Assembly: GCA_008501735.1 (NCBI GenBank)
Contig: QQUF01000029.1
Location: 19,678 to 83,677 of the forward strand
Length of the DNA: 64,000 nucleotides
Source: Calditrichota bacterium
GTDB taxonomy: Bacteria > CLD3
Direction of reading: 5' to 3'
The stretch's first letter is position 1. Every line of letters begins with the position of its first letter. Below the pieces are notes generated by a model. It ran no database searches, had not been told where the DNA came from, and worked only from the letters and a program-made list of their open reading frames with translations. A program made the translations under genes and the position numbers. Of this stretch, positions 61,687 through 64,000 are shown in pieces.

Positions 61687-63060
61687 TTATGGTAAGACAG
61701 AATCGTCTTTGATTACAATTTGATTTTCACTGTCGTTTACCACTTCTGCTTCGCCTTTAACAACAACATTTTTTCCAAATTTAACATCACCTTTTACTGT
61801 TAATTTTTCACATTCCAAAAGTGAAGGAGTGTGTGGAATTCGGCTTTCCATTTCATTAATCAATTTGTAATATTTTGAATCTAAGTTTACGAGAATTTGT
61901 CCTAATTTACGTTCAGGGTTTCCAATCACCTCAAAATCATCAGTCAAAATGTAAGCATCTGAACGAACTGCTAATAAATCATTTGTCGTTTTCACAGGTG
62001 CGAATCTTGTTCTTGGAACTCTGATTGCCGCTGAATTTTCGATTAGTGCAATCGCTGAGCCCATTGCTGTTTCGAGTTGATAAACAGGAGTTGAAGAACT
62101 GTCTTTCGGGTCAACCGTTTTGCTATTCCGAATCATTGGAAGCTCCAAAACATTGTCGTTTGCCTCCATCAATTTTTTGATTGAAGGAAGATGAATCCAC
62201 AAACTGTTTGTGTTAAAATATCTATGTAAATTAATATTTTGGAAAAAATCCAAATCTTCTTTTGGGCATTGAGCAGATTCTCTCAAAATAAGTTGACCGC
62301 TTGAATACTTCGCAAGATGACCACCTTTTTTATCGGCTTCTGTTCTATCGGCACATTCCATCATAAATGGAAAATTGTTTTTGGCAAAGTAACCGAGAAT
62401 TTTTTCGTCCATCACTGCTCCGAGGTTATCGGAATTCGAGACAAAAGCGTACTCAAATCCTGAATCTAACAAAGTATCCAACATTCCACTCGTAACTAAA
62501 GCTGTGTAAATATTTCCGTGTCCGGGAGGACACCACTCTAAATTCGGATTTTCTTCACAATTTGCAACTGTAAAGTCTTCTTGTTTAATTTTTGGAATTT
62601 TATGTTGTAAAAAGTCTAACGGAATTTTTCCTTTAAGCTCGGTGTAACTTTCCAAAGCCTCTAAAGAGTCATCGCTTGTGTTAAAGCTGTTCATCAAAAC
62701 TAAAGGGATTTCACTTTTAATTGCCTGCTTGGCGATAATGTCTAAAAATGTCAAACCATTTTTAACCTCAAGTAAAGATTTTGCTTTTGACAAACCCATA
62801 CTTGTCCCAAGTCCACCATTTAGTTTTAGCAAAATCGTTTTTGGCAAAGCAGACTTTCCAAATTCTGTAAATTCCTCGCTAAAAGAATCTGAATCAGGTA
62901 GATTTTTGACAGCTTGAATTTCATTTTCGGAAATCATTCCTGTTTCGCCTATTACGAGTTTTTTGTAATAAAATTCAAAAGTATTTGTTACGACTTGTGG
63001 TAAACCTTCTTTTTCCATTTTTTGGGCAAATGCTTCAAATTTTTTTTGTGAAAATGTCAT
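61687..63060 (-). CDS. UTP--glucose-1-phosphate uridylyltransferase, eukaryotic-like UDPGP family
   Basis: This 457-residue nucleotidyltransferase makes UDP-glucose from UTP and glucose-1-phosphate. It belongs to the UGP2/UDPGP family rather than bacterial GalU: 'LLKLNGGLGTSMGLSKAKSLLEV' (split), the uridine-binding 'NSFNTSDDS', 'EWCPPGHGNIYTAL', 'FVSNSDNLGA' and a C-terminal left-handed beta-helix-like segment (LTVKGDVKFGKNVVVKGEAE). Members of this kind in Bacteroidota and Ignavibacteria may accept UDP-GlcNAc or other sugars, so substrate range is open. It converges with the transporter operon. Confidence 0.88.
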   Translation of the reverse strand: MTFSQKKFEAFAQKMEKEGLPQVVTNTFEFYYKKLVIGETGMISENEIQAVKNLPDSDSFSEEFTEFGKSALPKTILLKLNGGLGTSMGLSKAKSLLEVKNGLTFLDIIAKQAIKSEIPLVLMNSFNTSDDSLEALESYTELKGKIPLDFLQHKIPKIKQEDFTVANCEENPNLEWCPPGHGNIYTALVTSGMLDTLLDSGFEYAFVSNSDNLGAVMDEKILGYFAKNNFPFMMECADRTEADKKGGHLAKYSSGQLILRESAQCPKEDLDFFQNINLHRYFNTNSLWIHLPSIKKLMEANDNVLELPMIRNSKTVDPKDSSSTPVYQLETAMGSAIALIENSAAIRVPRTRFAPVKTTNDLLAVRSDAYILTDDFEVIGNPERKLGQILVNLDSKYYKLINEMESRIPHTPSLLECEKLTVKGDVKFGKNVVVKGEAEVVNDSENQIVIKDDSVLP

Positions 63061-63150
63061 TTCTTTTCCATATTTTTATTTATTTTTTCTTTTAGGCAAA
63101 CTTTGTTCAATTTTGATTTTAATAAATTTTAAACTGTAAATCTGAATTTT

Positions 63151-64000
63151 CTATAAAGAAATTCGTGGGTCAATTTTTGAATAAATAAAATCAACAAGTA
63201 AATTTATCAGAACGTAGGAGAGCGAAACTGCTAAAACACAACCTTGAACCAAAGGGTAATCTCTGTTTTGAACTGCACCAATCAAAAGCCTTCCAATTCC
63301 GGGCCAAGAAAAAATTACTTCCGTAATTAATGTTCCACTAAGCAAAGCTCCAAATTGTAATCCTACAACAGTTACAACAGGTAAAATTGCATTTCTAAGA
63401 GCGTGTTTGAGAATTACCGCCGATTTTTTCAGCCCCTTAGCTTTTGCCGTTCTAACAAAATCCTCTCCCAAAATCTCAATTAAACTTGATCGTAAAACTC
63501 TTGTAACAATCGCTGACATTCCCAACCCCATCGTTAAAGCAGGTAAAATTAAATGAGAATCTAAACCGTAACCTTCAACAGGCAAAATTCTAAGAGTTAC
63601 AGCAAATAAAATTATTAGCAAAGGTCCAAGCCAAAAATTTGGCATTGAAACTCCAATTAGGGTAAAAAGCAAAGAGCCTGAATCCCAAATCGAGCCTTTT
63701 TTGATTGCTGAAATTATTCCCGCAGGAATTGAAATCAGAATTGAGACCAAAAGACTTGCCAAAGTCAAAGCAATTGTTGCAGGATAACGGTCAACGATTA
63801 AATCCAAAACTGGATTTTTGAGTAAAATCGAATTTCCAAAATCGCCTGAGAAAATGTTTTTTAGGAAGATTAAATATTGTGTGAAGATTGGTTTGTCAAG
63901 ACCAAGTGAAGCACGCAAAGCAGCAACGTCAGTTTACGTGGCAGTTTCTCCGAGGATAATTTCGATTGGGTCACCAGGAATAAAATGAACAATTAGGAAG
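63151..64000 (-). pseudogene. DppB/OppB-type permease, partial at window edge, with an in-frame TAA
   Basis: The minus strand encodes a DppB-like permease: the edge fragment FLIVHFIPGDPIEIILGETA, then T-[TAA]-TDVAALRASLGLDKPIFTQY, 'GDFGNSILLKNPVL', the EAA loop 'FVRTAKAKGLKKSAVILKHA' and 'EVIFSWPGIGRLLIGAVQNR'. All is in one frame except the TAA at 63936-63934. Restart at TTG 63918 would lose helix 1 and the GDP motif, leaving 255 residues. It is thus a disrupted gene, a sequencing error, or a suppressed stop; selenocysteine is excluded because the codon is TAA. The 5' end lies outside the window. It is not part of the plus-strand transporter operon. Confidence 0.75.

Noticed and set aside
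63934-63936. Second possible recoded stop, by analogy with the selenoprotein
   Set aside because: The codon is TAA, not TGA, and the position is not a Cys site in DppB-type permeases, so selenocysteine is excluded.
1-64000. tRNA, rRNA, CRISPR array, integrase or transposase
   Set aside because: I looked in all intergenic gaps and found no cloverleaf or TTCGAAT-type tRNA signature, no regularly spaced repeat array and no recombinase gene.

Overview
The window is AT-rich (roughly one third GC by eye) and gene-dense, and looks like a chromosomal segment from the Bacteroidota/Chlorobiota superphylum, probably an Ignavibacteria- or Kapabacteria-like lineage. The pointers are two secreted proteins ending in a type IX secretion sorting domain (the NYPNPFNPTT / SSGVYYYSL pattern), a DUF4175-type giant Q/E-rich protein, a histone H1-like mini-protein, a eukaryotic-type UDP-glucose pyrophosphorylase, and weak or absent Shine-Dalgarno sequences with frequent TTG/GTG starts. 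I see no rRNA, tRNA, CRISPR array or insertion sequence.

Layout. 1-4.6 kb (minus): a very large TamB/AsmA-like protein running off the left edge, behind uppS. 4.7-7.9 kb (plus): a TPR protein and a T9SS-secreted protein. 8.0-11 kb: a class II amidotransferase, an ArsC-like selenoprotein on the opposite strand with an in-frame UGA, murF and an ABM-type protein. 11-16.3 kb (minus): a phosphotransferase, then a benzoyl-CoA oxidation cluster (tetR - boxC - four-helix-bundle gene - boxB). 16.6-21.9 kb (plus): a pair of small heat-shock proteins behind a consensus sigma-54 promoter, an HtrA protease, a flavin reductase, an HU/IHF protein and a GlcD-type oxidoreductase. 22-31 kb: cell-wall genes (acyltransferase, glucosaminidase, LysM lytic transglycosylase), miaA, an outer-membrane-like protein and the DUF4175 protein. 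31-33.4 kb: nitrilase, sirtuin and murQ in one operon. 33.5-39.2 kb: a histone H1-like gene, then a tightly overlapped operon of envelope proteins of mostly unknown function. 39.3-44.3 kb (minus): a second T9SS protein and an Omp85/aminopeptidase operon. 44.4-47.6 kb (minus): hemW, tig, clpP. 47.8-51 kb: unknown proteins and an ECF sigma factor with a probable partner. 51-61.6 kb (plus): two successive oligopeptide ABC transporter sets sharing one pair of ATPases. 61.7-64 kb (minus): a UDP-sugar pyrophosphorylase and the start of another oligopeptide permease that carries an internal TAA.

How they work together. Much of the content concerns the envelope: lipid carrier synthesis, peptidoglycan precursor synthesis, remodelling and MurNAc recycling, TamB/Omp85-type assembly, and peptide uptake. 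Protein quality control is a second theme (two Hsp20s, HtrA, trigger factor, ClpP). The box cluster implies oxygen-dependent degradation of an aromatic compound through benzoyl-CoA, although boxA and the CoA ligase are not in view.

The strongest non-routine observation is the selenoprotein at 8852-9187. It is a complete ArsC/Spx-fold frame interrupted only by a TGA at the first position of the redox CxxC motif, and a compact SECIS-like hairpin follows the TGA. Standard gene callers would miss or truncate it. Others worth checking are an Asn in the third catalytic-triad position of ClpP, the inverted-repeat-flanked four-helix-bundle gene inside the box operon, a membrane-anchored PD-(D/E)xK-like protein, and the nonsense codon in the last permease.
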